Of a stretch of DNA of 64,000 nt, positions 54,346 through 64,000 are shown piece after piece. Position 1 is the first letter of the stretch; each line of letters starts with the position of its first letter. The translations under genes and the position numbers were made by a program. The DNA comes from Heliocidaris erythrogramma (lineage: Eukaryota > Echinodermata > Echinoidea > Camarodonta > Echinometridae), in NCBI GenBank assembly GCA_025617745.1, contig CM046859.1, forward strand, positions 26,215,371 through 26,279,370, read 5' to 3'. The notes beneath the pieces are model-generated. The model was not told where the DNA came from. It ran no database searches and worked only from the letters and a program-made list of their open reading frames with translations.

Positions 54346-55842
54346 CCCTCGCCGGTCATCCCCCAATCGTGAACGCGGATCGACACCCCTGATCAAAAGA
54401 CAATACATGTACAAAAGAGAATATTGGTTAAACAGGGTATTTCATCTCATTTCATTTAATATATTTATATTAATATTTTGGGATCTTCGGAAGGTTATAT
54501 TTCATTTCTATTTCATTTCATCACCATCACCAGTGCACCACCACCAAAGTCAAGTTGACGTCATAATGGCCTTGCGCAAAGCTGACCAATCAAAATAAGA
54601 TCAATATAGTGTATCGCCACATGCCATAATGTGTTCTAGAATTAGATAGGCGCTCGTCTGCGTGAGTGAGGTGCACCACAAGTTCTCACTGATGTTAAAT
54701 TTGACATCTCCAATACCCTATGCAGATATAACTTCAGAAAATAAAAACTGAAAGTTAAAAATATATATTTTTAAAATTTATTTTGTTTTCACGGTTCACC
54801 CTGTGAGACGGCCAAGTCTCCATAATGATGTTTCTTCGCTTAGTCGACCCTTCACGTCTGCCCCCCTATTGAAATATCCTGTCTACGCCACGGGTGATAC
54901 TAAACAATTTTATATTTCTTAATTTACCTGGTTACATCTGCTATATCGTATTTTTTGTTTTCTCATGCCATTCAAGTACAACTTTTTATTACAGTGTATT
55001 TGAGGCAAACATCGATTTGAAATGTGTTGTGTACGTCGAAAACACAAACGGGAGCATAATACACTTTACGCCATCATTAATCACGTCATTGCAAGGACAA
55101 TTTTCCTCATTTTTGATAAACACTTCCCACCACAAAGTTCTGTAACAGATTCAATATTTGCGAGGTGATGACAGTGCAATTATATTTTAAACAAAGATGT
55201 GTTGTTCACAATGACATTTGCTGTCTCGTCACGCATATCATCTCCCTTTCAAGGCTACCAAATGTAAATATGGATTAATCGTGGTTTGATTCCACTTCAA
55301 ATTGATGCGCCTAACCGACCTGACGTATATTTACATTGTTTTTACCATATACCAAATATTTGTATTTTTTATAAATATGTATGGAGTCATACTCTGTGAC
55401 TGATTAATACCACAATAAATGTGATCAACAATCATGCCCTTGCGAAAAACAGTATTGTTGCCATGTTTATCATTACTATTATCATTTCTTTTTCTTATTA
55501 TTTTTAATGATACTAATATTGCCATTATTATCATTGTCATCTTTATCATCATTATCCTCCTCCTCATCATCACCATTTACGCTGCAAGGATGGCAAGAAG
55601 TCGATATTCTAATTGCAGTTTTCGTTTTCCCATGATGGCATCGGCTTACAAAGAATATTATGGTGCAGATTAATCTTGAGAATTTATAGAGTAGGATAAA
55701 AAGGTGACCCCCCCCCCATCAATTTGTGATAATGGCGTGTTTAAGCAGTACGTATGCGGTTTAAAAACACGGCTCACATGAGGCGTCATTTAATCTTACA
55801 ACTTAATGACTGGTACGGTCTTTTGCGTGTCATGAAAGAGTG
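54346..55842. other. Unassigned stretch
   Basis: (ATT/CAT)n-rich patch at 55460-55575 and a C run at about 55710. No gene recognised. Confidence 0.35.
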
Positions 55843-56107
55843 ATAGGGCCTATCGTTTAAAAATTGACGAGTGCAAAATGAAGAGTGCGAACAATACTTC
55901 AGAATGGGGTATGATGGGTTAATTGCCTTCTCGTGTTAGCCGGGCTTTAAATTACGCGCCCGACTAACACGAGGCGTAATTTCAATTGCGTCAGTACCTG
56001 CGCTAACGGAGCCTGTGAAGACAATTAACCAATATGCCTTATATTTAAAGTATTGTTCGCACTCCTCATTTTATGGTCACTTTTAAAACGATACCCCCCT
56101 GTCACAC
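55843..56107. mobile_element. Palindromic MITE
   Basis: GAAGAGTGCGAACAATACTT at the left is matched by AAGTATTGTTCGCACTCCTC at the right. The outer match is GATAGGGCCTATCGTTTAAA/TTTTAAAACGATACCCCCC, and the inner hairpin is GTTAGCCGGGC/GCGCCCGACTAAC. Confidence 0.87.
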
Positions 56108-56303
56108 TGTAGGCCTAAAAAAAAATTACAGCAAATCTGGTGTCAGCAGAGTCGCCATAACTTCTGATGTAAAAATACAGATTAGTTGTTACTTTTTGCT
56201 ATGACATTGATGTACAAATAACATCAGATTAGCTGTTATATAGTAAATACAGAACTAATCTGTATTTTTTCCCCCTGTAAATATACAGATATTTTTTACA
56301 GTG
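56105..56303. mobile_element. MITE with CACTGTA ends, abutting the previous palindrome
   Basis: CACTGTAGGCCT...AAATTACAG at the left and CTGTAAATATACAGATATTTTTTACAGTG-type right end (inverted CACTGTAAAAAAT). ATACAGATTAGT/ACTAATCTGTAT forms an inner pair. Confidence 0.7.
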
Positions 56304-56734
56304 CATCATGTGCATGACGCGAAAAAAAAGACCATACAAGTCACGCGATCCTATAAGGACAGCAAATGACGCATCGGGTGAGCCTGGCTTATTGATTGAA
56401 GTTATCCCACATTTGCAGTAGAGAAAGACGCCGCTCTTTGGAATGTACCATGTGTACTGAATGGTTGGCTTGGAGGCGATTCGACACGCTTGGGCGACAT
56501 TAATTTGCTCCAGGTTGGAAGCCCGGCTCGCGTTATTGTTTTCTGCGGCACAGATTGGGGCATGGTGCGTGTTGAGCCTATGGGAAGCAGGTTCTTTCCC
56601 TTCTGAATAGTGTCTGCACGTGAGACTAGTCATGTTTCAACTTTGAAAGAGACTACAAGTATCGGACTTGTATTTTCTTACTCAATTTCACCTTATTTTT
56701 AAATCAGCAAAAGAAAATTTCGCAATATAATTAT

Positions 56735-56807
56735 TCCTCTGCCGAGATTCGGACTCGCGGTCCTTTCATCGATAGCGCACCAGATTATTCGATTGCGCCA
56801 CACAGAA
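56735..56807 (-). tRNA. tRNA-like sequence (probable tRNA pseudogene or SINE head)
   Basis: On the minus strand, TTCTGTG and CAGAGGA pair at six of seven acceptor positions. TGGCGCAATCGA is a good A box, and GAGTCCGAATCTC is a near-consensus B box/T arm (four of five stem pairs). Total 73 nt. The D loop is long and the anticodon arm does not pair, with no variable loop, so it is unlikely to be a working tRNA. No SINE body was recognised downstream. Confidence 0.45.
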
Positions 56808-56840
56808 CAGGTGCTCATCAATAACCTTGTTCGTTTTATC

Positions 56841-56925
56841 ATATCGTGTGTTTGGAGCCAGAAGGGCGTTAACTCATATACTTTAACACAGAGTTAACGC
56901 CCTTCTGGCTCTCAACACACGATAT
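56841..56925. mobile_element. 85-bp hairpin element in palindromic flank, copy 2
   Basis: Core TTTGGAGCCAGAAGGGCG then TTAACTC pairs with GAGTTAACGCCC then TTCTGGCTCTCAA. The flanks ATATCGTGTG and CACACGATAT are perfect reverse complements and differ from the flanks of copy 1. Confidence 0.9.
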
Positions 56926-58264
56926 ATCCCTACAGTTCGTTTCATGAATATTCATGTAGACAAGTCTTGATGGAATAAACTGAATTATGAGCACACGACC
57001 GCTATTAGTCTGTAAATCAAGACCCCTTTTTAAAAAAGCCCCAATCTGTGCCGCAGAAAAAAATAACGCGCCCGGCTCACACTAGGCGTCATTTTGCTGA
57101 CATAAGGATCGCGTCGGTGAATTTTACAAGCTTTGGCGCATCCTGCAATAGTGATATTGTTTGAAAAAAGTGATTGTAGAATAAACAGGGCAAAGAAAAC
57201 TTTTAATAACTGGCATTAATTACTTTTCTGAGCAGAATGAATCGAAAGGACGCCTCGTTTGAGCGGGGCTTTAGCGTTAAGTGTTCGTTCGGATTGGGTC
57301 TAGGGTAAGGTTTAGGTATAGTGTTACTAATTCCAGCTAGAAATTTTGTTAAGAATTAATCATTATCATCAGTGCATGTGTTGTAGAACTGGCTTAGAGC
57401 AAAACGACCAGTTACCCCAGAGTGAATTAGGCCAAAAAAAAAAACAAACCCTTCAACCATTCCGATCTGACGTGATTGGCAGTGATTGTGCAATGCAGTC
57501 CATTTTATTGATTAAAAACTGACGTCAGATGTTGGTAGGTAACGCTATGTCGAAAAATAAGGCCACAGTTTAGGGCACCACCCATTCTATTGTGAACAAG
57601 GTCGCAGACAGCTTTGCGCGAAACTCCCTTTGTTCTTTTGTCCCTCTCTTGTTTGTATCTCCGCAAATTAATATCAACAGATGACAAGTTTGTTAGCAAT
57701 GAGGCTATCATATTTTCAGGGTCACGGTTACATACAAATTTGCTTATTATTAATGACGTGTTATATAACTTTGATAATATTTATCTTTTTGCTAAAAGGT
57801 GTATGCAATCTAGACAATAGAGTCAAGTGGCGGAAAAAGCACTGCTACGCACGAAACAACAAGAATGAGTCTAGTCAAGGATTAAAGTAAAATACATGCA
57901 TGGCAGCATGTACAGTGCGAGTCAGCAAAAATGTTACACTTATATAATAATTGCCTACTGTTTTAAGAGTGAGTTGTAAATATGGACATATTTGATATGC
58001 ACTAGTCTTGTAGAGGATTGTCTCCGTTTCTTTTGGTACCATATTCATCGGGCAGAATGTCACAATTGGCTGCACAGGAGTCGATTAAGATATCTGGGTC
58101 AAAATCCAACTTGCCCCACTGACTCCAAACCACTTGTTTGCCTGGACTGGAATGGTAATGAAAGCACTGTTTTTCACGTCGAAATTGCATGGGCCAGGCT
58201 TGGTCAAGGTATCATTCAGGAATCAAATCGCTCCATTCCTAAATTCTTTCCAAGATGTTCTTCC
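56926..58264. other. Unassigned stretch
   Basis: AACGCGCCCGGCTCACACTAGGCGTCATTTTGC (57067 onward, in part) echoes the centre of the palindrome at 55843-56107. No gene recognised. Confidence 0.35.
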
Positions 58265-58407
58265 TGGGGAGCGTTTCATCAAGCGTTTTGTCAGTGATTT
58301 TTTAACCGACAACTGTTATAAGCTACTGAAATCCTTGCATCTGATTGGCTGAGAGCAAATTTGTCTGTAAAAATCACTGACAAGACACTTGATGAAACAC
58401 TCCCCTG
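58265..58407. mobile_element. Short palindromic MITE (~140 bp family), copy 5
   Basis: GGGGAGCGTTTCATCAAGCG to CACTTGATGAAACACTCCCC, with the full family core. It is the most complete copy after 18465-18606. Confidence 0.92.
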
Positions 58408-59170
58408 TAAGATAACGTTACGTATCCCCCGGTGCTTTCCCCCGGTGCTTTCCCAAAGACATTTCTGTCATGGATGAACCCTGGTTTTGCTGTGCTGATT
58501 CGATCACCACCTATCATAGCTGGCAGTATTAATTGCACCATGTATTCATACGTAATTGAAAAGAATCCATAAAATTTAACCTAAACATGATTTGATATAC
58601 AATTGTGATAGAAAACACTCTGTCTTTCTTGTTGTTCCACCCCCACGCCTTCTCGTTGGCATAGGTGGTTTTTGACCAAGTTACCTACATTGTGCAGCAA
58701 ACCATGAAATATCATTCAATGAAAACGGTAACAAAAGAAGCATGAGTAAATACTCTTCAAAATCATATCAAATACGTTCATATTTACATCTCACTCCTAA
58801 AACAACAGGCAATCATACAAATGTAAAGTTTTTTTCTGACTCACTCTATACATTGATTGAATTATCCATATTTTACAGTAATTGTTATTGTATTTTGAGT
58901 ACAAACATCAATACAATGAAAAACATGTAAAATAGAATATAAAGGTGATAATATTATGAGTTACAGTGAAAAACTTGCAAGTTTTGGGTATTATTATTAT
59001 TATTAATATTATCATTATTATTATTATTCTTATTTCTATCATTATTATTTTTATCATTATTATTTGTCCACAAAACTAATGTTCAGTTGGACAATGAAAA
59101 TGTAACCAAATTCTCCAGAAATCTAGGGTTACTCATTTTGTTTTGGTTTCAACAAGTCCTCATCATATTC
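58408..59170. other. Unassigned stretch
   Basis: CCCCCGGTGCTTTC duplicated at about 58426-58455. (ATT)n tract at 58990-59060. No gene recognised. Confidence 0.4.
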
Positions 59171-59179
59171 GTAATTCTC

Positions 59180-59640
59180 CATTATTCTAATCCAAAATTA
59201 TGTGCTGTCCCAAGCAGGCTTGCCTTCTAACCTGGCCCCAAAAACACATCTTTCTTGTAGTTCCAGATCACCTACACACATTCTCAGTAGGTGTTAGTGG
59301 GTTTTATAGTTCAGGTTCGATCAGCACTGTGAGCGTCTGTAAAAGGCACCTGGCTGGAATGCTTTCTAAGGAGTGATGAAGGTGCACACATTGTGTGCGG
59401 GCAAGCCACGATGACCGGGTAATAATATGTCTGTAAAGCGCTGAGAGACATCGTAGATATGTTAGGCGCTGTATAAATCCAAAATATTATTATTTATTAT
59501 TATCATTAGAATTATTATTATTATCATCGTCATTATTATTATTGTTGTTATTATTATTATTATTATTATTGTTATTATTTTTATTACTATTATTATTATC
59601 ATTATTTTTATTATTACCAGAATTGTTCTTGCTTGGATAA
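59180..59640 (+). mobile_element. SINE-like sequence ending in (ATT)n
   Basis: CAGGTTCGATCAGC (59311) resembles a B box. The 3' part, GTCTGTAAAGCGCTGAGAGA...GGCGCTGTATAAATCC, followed by a long ATT/ATC tract (59485-59620), is a common SINE/LINE tail type in marine invertebrates. The A box is not clear. Confidence 0.45.
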
Positions 59641-59837
59641 CCTTGTCTGTTTGGATATTAAGATCACAAGAATTTTACGGTATCGTACTCGTTCACGGGT
59701 CCGCCCGATGTCCGTACCATTTGCTTGCATGTGGTAGATCATACTTCTTGGCCATGCAAACCCCTGAGGACTGTAGCCGCCACTTTATAATGCCTTCCTT
59801 TGTAGTCGGCCTGCGCTATTTTTGCTGCATTTTTGCT

Positions 59838-59972
59838 GCCGTTTCATAAAACTTGTCATCAATGACAAGTTGCAATAATTGTTATAAGCTACTGAAACCT
59901 TGCATCTGAATGGCTGAGAGTAAATTTGTCGGTAAAAATCACCGACAAGACACTTGTTGAAACGCCCCCAGA
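59838..59972. mobile_element. Short palindromic MITE (~140 bp family), copy 6
   Basis: GTTTCATAAAACTTGTCATC, ATAATTGTTATAAGCTACTG and CCGACAAGACACTTGTTGAA ending ACGCCCCC. It has the TGTCATCAATGACAAG left-end variant shared with copies 2 and 3. Confidence 0.88.
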
Positions 59973-60673
59973 TGATTCACTGTTCGTCCTTGTTATGACA
60001 CGATGTATACATGATATGGCACCCACATATTTACAGTGAGGTAAGTCATGTTGGTTTATTACATGGTTACAATACAAAGCAAGCTGAATAAGATGCCGTG
60101 TTTTTACATCACAATTTGGGATGGACACATACAAACACAGTCCTTTGGTTTCGGAAAATTAGGGTATGGAACCAACTTGAAAGTTCTGTCAGGAAACCAC
60201 CTACATTGAACAGTTATAAACATAACTTGAAAGTTCTGCTATCTGCAGAAAAAGTTTAAGTAAATATCGTTTACGTTGCATTTTGATTAACGGGTGTTTG
60301 ATGGCAAAATTATTCAAATACATTGCTCTATGAAATTTACTCGTTTATTCACAAACGTTTTGATGACATGAAGCTTTTGAAACTGAATGAATGACACCAC
60401 TCATTAATAGCCATTGGTATTTTCATGGGTATTTATGCTGTACATACTCAATTATTATACTGTTTGATGAACATTCAAAGTTTATTGTTTGAATAACAAT
60501 ACTATGATTTGAATAGGCGAAGATTACATAAATGTGAAAACAAGACTTACTCAACGGAAAAAACTATATACAGAAAATCATAATGAAACTATCGATAATA
60601 AACGTTGGTTACATAAGTCATATAATATAGGAAAAAAACCATCTGAGCTACAAAAAGGAGAGGAGAAATATAG
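59973..60673. other. Unassigned stretch downstream of the CR1/Jockey-like LINE
   Basis: AT-rich. It may include the 3' UTR of the minus-strand LINE on its right, but no tail repeat was recognised. Confidence 0.35.
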
Positions 60674-61070
60674 TTATGGAGTAGACACATTTTTCAGATG
60701 ATGCTTCAATACCCTTTTAAAATGTAAAAAATTCTTAACTGACTTAACATGATTTGGGAGGGAATTCCAGCAAAGAATACCGTTAAAATAAAAGGAATTT
60801 CCAATTTTACCTTTCCGCTTAGGCACTACGAAGTTAAATTGACTATTTCTAGCGTCATGCCCATGAACACTTGAAGAGCGAGTAAAGTTATTTGAAATAT
60901 AGTGATCTGCATTAGAGTAAAAAATCTTATGTACATGGTGAATTAAAAGTTGTTGTGATCTAAGGTTTACATAAAGAAGACCAGCTGTTTCAAGTTCACT
61001 CTTCCCAATGTGTGTTCGTGGTGGTAAGTGATTGATAAATCTTACAATCTTATTTTGAATTACTTTTAAC
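60674..61070 (-). pseudogene. Post-RT C-terminal segment of the CR1/Jockey-like LINE
   Basis: The frame reads IHHVHKIFYSNADHYISNNF, SSVHGHDARNSQFNF, VVPKRKGKIGNSF, CWNSLPNHVK and KNVSTP before the stop. It is shifted from the RT frame near 61050-61070. Confidence 0.8.
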
Positions 61071-62153
61071 TTTGTTTTGATCCACCTTGCCTAGACTGCA
61101 GTACCATGCCGCATTAGCATAATCAAATAAACATTGTATTAAGGAAAAACTTAAAATGCGTCTTGATTTCAAGTTCATGCAATTTTGATAACGGTACAAG
61201 AATTTTAAACGAGTATTAGCTTTTTTGACAATACTGTCAACCAAACTTGAGCAAGAAAGATCACTAGCTATATTTAGTCCTAAATACTTCACAGAATCCT
61301 GCCTCTTAATGAGTTGATTGTTATAACTTATATTGAAATCATCAGTATACTTCAGCCTACCCCGCGAACAAAACAAAATACTTTCGGTTTTACCAATATG
61401 TAAGCCAAGCTTATTTGCTGTCATCCAATTAACACAGTTTGATAATTCTAAGCTAAGTTTTTCCCCGATCAGCTTAGGATCAGTACCAGAATATAGTAAC
61501 ACACTATCATCCGCATATAAAAGTAATTTACTGTCGTTGACACATACACACATATCATTGATGTAGCACATGAAAAGAATAGGACCTAATATGCTCCCCT
61601 GGGGAACTCCGCATCTTATAGGCATAGAATCGGAGAGTACATTTTGCAACGAGACAACTTGATGAGCATTGGTCGAGTAAGACCTAAACCATTGCACACA
61701 TGCAGAATTTAAACCCATTACTTCTAATTCACTTAACAGTATATTATGGTTAACGGTATCGAAGGCTTTTTGCAAGTCAAGAAGAACCATCCCGACAAAA
61801 CGTCCTTGGGAAATTTCGTTCCTGACAAAATCTAACAGGTGAATAAGACAAGTTTCAGTGGAATAACCATTTTTAAAACCAGATTGAAATTCGTATATTA
61901 TTTTGTTTTCTTGAAAGTAGTTCTCTAATTGGGCAAACACACATTTCTCTAGGACCTTCGAGACTATACTTAAAACGCTAATCGGTCTATAATTGCTAAC
62001 ATTAGTTTTATCTTTCTTTTTATAAAGGGGTGTTACTTTTGCAATTTTCATTTCATCAGGGAAGGTGGAGGTTGAGATAGATAAGTTAATAATGTAAGTT
62101 AAAGGTTTATACAAATATTTAGCTCCATCCTTCAAAAATCTGGCAGGTACCAA
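61050..62153 (-). pseudogene. Reverse transcriptase domain of the CR1/Jockey-like LINE
   Basis: 367 codons with the full RT core: IAKVTPLYKKKDKTNVSNYR then PISVLSIVSKVLEK, FQSGFKNGYSTETCLI, MVLLDLQKAFDTVNHNIL (first catalytic Asp), RCGVPQGSILGPILFMCYIN and LLLYADDSVLLYSGTD (YADD). The catalytic residues are intact, so this is the best-preserved RT in the window, but there is no complete ORF. Confidence 0.94.
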
Positions 62154-62197
62154 GTCAAGCCCGGTACTTTTTTATATTTTCAACTTATTTAATTCAT

Positions 62198-62383
62198 CTA
62201 AAACAAACTTTTCTTTGACAGGAGAAAAAAGAAAACACCTTTCGACACACCCTTAGTATCGTATAATTTTTGTAATTTAACACTGACCGTTCCAAATTCA
62301 TTTGCGTTGCTATCTGGCAGATTACTAGCTAATTTTTCTGCCACAGTTGTGAAATAATTGTTAAATTCGTTCGCTGTCTTCAT
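62198..62383 (-). pseudogene. Pre-RT fragment of the CR1/Jockey-like LINE
   Basis: ANEFNNYFTTVAEKLASNLP is the NxFNxYFxxVA motif that precedes RT in CR1/Jockey proteins. Separated from the RT by a stop and frameshift at about 62153-62198. Confidence 0.8.
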
Positions 62384-62638
62384 ACTATCATGACATAACT
62401 CCCCTTGGATATAAATCTTTTAATATCGTTTTTGGTATCCCAAGTGGGGATTTTTATTGAACCAAGATCATCTCTTTACTTTGTCTATGAGCTTTCATAA
62501 TATTACTATAATTTGAGGGATGTCAAAGTATTTGATGACCTATCATCTCATTGAACGTAAATATGACAATACTTTTAGAAGTATGCACCAATATTTTTTT
62601 GAAAATGTTCATTATTACAAGGATACCAGATAATATAT

Positions 62639-62860
62639 TTAACTATCTTCTGTATTTTGTTTTGTTACTCTAATGAATTTATATTTAACTTTCCTGTAAT
62701 TTGTTCTCAATGCCTGGTCTTGGCCGGCAACTAACAGACTTTCCGTCTCTCTTTTCAAACCGTTCCTCATTTCAACCACTGCACCCCCTGGTCTAGCAAA
62801 CTCCTCTGTCTGTCTTAGATGTTGTTCGTGCATCAACTTATTTTCTTTGATCAATCTTGA
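62639..62860 (-). pseudogene. Fragment of a LINE-associated post-RT domain
   Basis: NKLMHEQHLRQTEEFARPGG and NGLKRETESLLVAGQDQALR then TNYRK resemble the LKRETE-x-L-x-x-A-x-QDQAL-x-T-x-Y segment found downstream of RT in several invertebrate LINEs. The RT itself and the following Cys/His motif are missing. Identification is from recall of the motif. Confidence 0.55.
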
Positions 62861-62942
62861 GCTGACAATTGTTTTCCATTCTTCATAGATTCTTTGACCG
62901 CCGTCATTATTTCATCCATTTTGCCAATATAGCAGTACAAGC

Positions 62943-62988
<46 letters not shown>

Positions 62989-63060
62989 TATTATTATTAT
63001 TATTACTATTATTATTTAGCTGTAGTAGTAGTAGTAGTAGTAGTAGTATTATGATGAATA
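62943..63060. repeat. (TTA)n and (GTA)n microsatellites
   Basis: TTA repeats at 62943-63017 and a TAG/GTA tract at 63022-63049. The Tyr/Val-run frame is a by-product. Confidence 0.95.
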
Positions 63061-63149
63061 TTATTATACAGTATGTTTACTTCACTGCTATCTATGAAAG
63101 ATATTACACAACTTACCATTTAAAAAATTGAGAGGTCAAAGGAGAAAGA

Positions 63150-64000
63150 AAAAGTGTATTTCTGGAAGTATTGTGGGCTGTATAGAGAAAAGAGATGTGC
63201 ATGTGAATTGGGCATACCGTTTACTAGAATACTTAATATATCTTTTAGACGTGGAATTGTACCAATTCAGTGGAAATCTGCTCAAGTAACACCAATTCCG
63301 AGGCTCATCCTGTATGTATTAACAATTTACGTTCTATTGCCTTGATATATACTGAATCTTTCATCGCTAAATGGTTATTACAAGATATTGAGAAACATAT
63401 TGATATTCATTAGTTTGGAAATAGACCTGGATTGTCTACTACACATTATCTTGTTAGTCTTTTACATAATCTTTATCAAAAGGCAGAAAACCATAGGTCT
63501 GTCTCAACTATTGTCTGTACCAATTTTTAAAAAGCTTTTGACCGCTTAGATCATAATATTCCGATTCTAAAAGAGGTTCTTATGCATGTACGCAAGTTTT
63601 TAAGAAGATCGTAAACAAAATACAAAATATGATGGAATTTTATCTGATACTAAAGTTAATCATGCTGGTGTTCCCGAAGGTTCACTCCTTGGGCAAATCC
63701 TTTTTCTGATTATGTGGTTGATTTAAGTAAACAATCTCCCATACCTTATTTTTAAATATGTTGATGGCCTTACGTTAGTACAATATCGTAAAGCAATGGA
63801 CGTTCCACAATTACAGTCTATACTCAATTCTATACAGTATTGGTCTCAAGTAAACAATCTAAGTCTAAGTGTATTGCTCTACATGGTACTTTTATTCAAA
63901 ACCCTCCCCAGCCCGAGGTTCTCTTCATAAACAATTCTATGTTGTGTAATGTACAGAGCGCTAAAATACTTGGAGTCATTGTACAATTTGATTTGAAATG
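63150..64000 (+). pseudogene. Degraded LINE reverse transcriptase, cut by right window edge
   Basis: Pieces in shifting plus-strand frames follow RT order: FRRGIVPIQWKSAQVTPIPR (63249-63303), FGNRPGLSTTHYLVSLL-like sequence (63415-63460), KAFDR.DHNI (63530-63560), HAGVPEGSLLGQILFL (63661-63708) and KYVDGLTLVQYR (63755-63790, where YADD has decayed). Many stops. Continues past 64000. Confidence 0.75.

Larger units (their letters stand above)
60674..62460 (-). mobile_element. CR1/Jockey-like LINE, 5'-truncated
   Basis: Minus strand: pre-RT segment (62383-62198), RT (62153-61050), and a C-terminal segment in another frame down to TAA at 60674-60676. The last includes CWNSLPNHVKSVKNFLHFK, the WNSLP motif near the end of CR1/Jockey proteins. 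At least two frameshifts. Endonuclease absent. Confidence 0.88.

Noticed and set aside
56229-56633. 134-codon minus-strand ORF as a gene
   Set aside because: No recognisable domain or splice context, and part lies in a MITE end; likely chance.
57992-58352. Plus-strand ORFs of 72-101 codons
   Set aside because: They run into the palindromic MITE at 58265 and show no coding signature.

Overview
This window is animal nuclear DNA that is AT-rich, intron-containing and dominated by repeats. The best guess is a marine invertebrate deuterostome, most likely an echinoderm. The reasons are a SUEL-type (sea urchin egg lectin) exon, several non-LTR retrotransposon clades in one place, a dense load of short palindromic DNA transposons, tRNA-derived SINEs, and a TTAGGG-type interstitial telomeric array. 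The species is inference only. No bacterial-style operons, CRISPR arrays or rRNA genes were seen.

Host genes are sparse. (1) On the plus strand, 9206-13467, are five consecutive 3' exons of a gamma-glutamyltransferase gene, with matching splice sites and phases. The first carries an in-frame TAG ahead of the catalytic threonine. (2) On the minus strand, 22010-22915, is an uninterrupted TMEM53 (DUF829) reading frame. (3) On the minus strand, 39614-39957, is the last exon of a rhamnose-binding (SUEL/Gal_Lectin) lectin gene with a polyadenylation signal. (4) On the minus strand, 44827-46366, are two phase-matched exons of an unrecognised secreted Thr-rich protein with dibasic sites. (5) A possible small secreted peptide ORF lies at 43970-44167 on the minus strand.

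The rest is mobile DNA. Non-LTR elements: a Tx1/L1-like element runs off the left edge (1-2988). There is an L1-type ORF1 remnant (6176-7135), an internally deleted RT (8252-8771), and a long I/Nimb-like element with zinc-knuckle ORF1, APE, RT and RNase H (24913-32265). That long element is split by a 2.2-kb foldback-like transposon (26160-28315). A CR1/Jockey-like element lies at 60674-62383, a degraded RT runs off the right edge, and there are several 3' tails. DNA elements: hAT-like (8-bp target duplications), Mutator-like (9-bp), TTAA-flanked palindromes, a six-copy ~140-bp MITE family and several orphan palindromes, some nested. Microsatellites, a 15-bp minisatellite and many pure G or C runs of 13 bases or more fill the spaces.

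The most intriguing signals are: a hairpin element with one-directional T-to-C changes in both arms (24402-24684); two short hairpins of one family, each sitting in its own palindromic flank (52049-52124 and 56841-56925); the foldback insertion with a reconstructable empty site; the nonsense codon in an otherwise well-formed GGT gene; and the uncharacterised secreted-protein exons.
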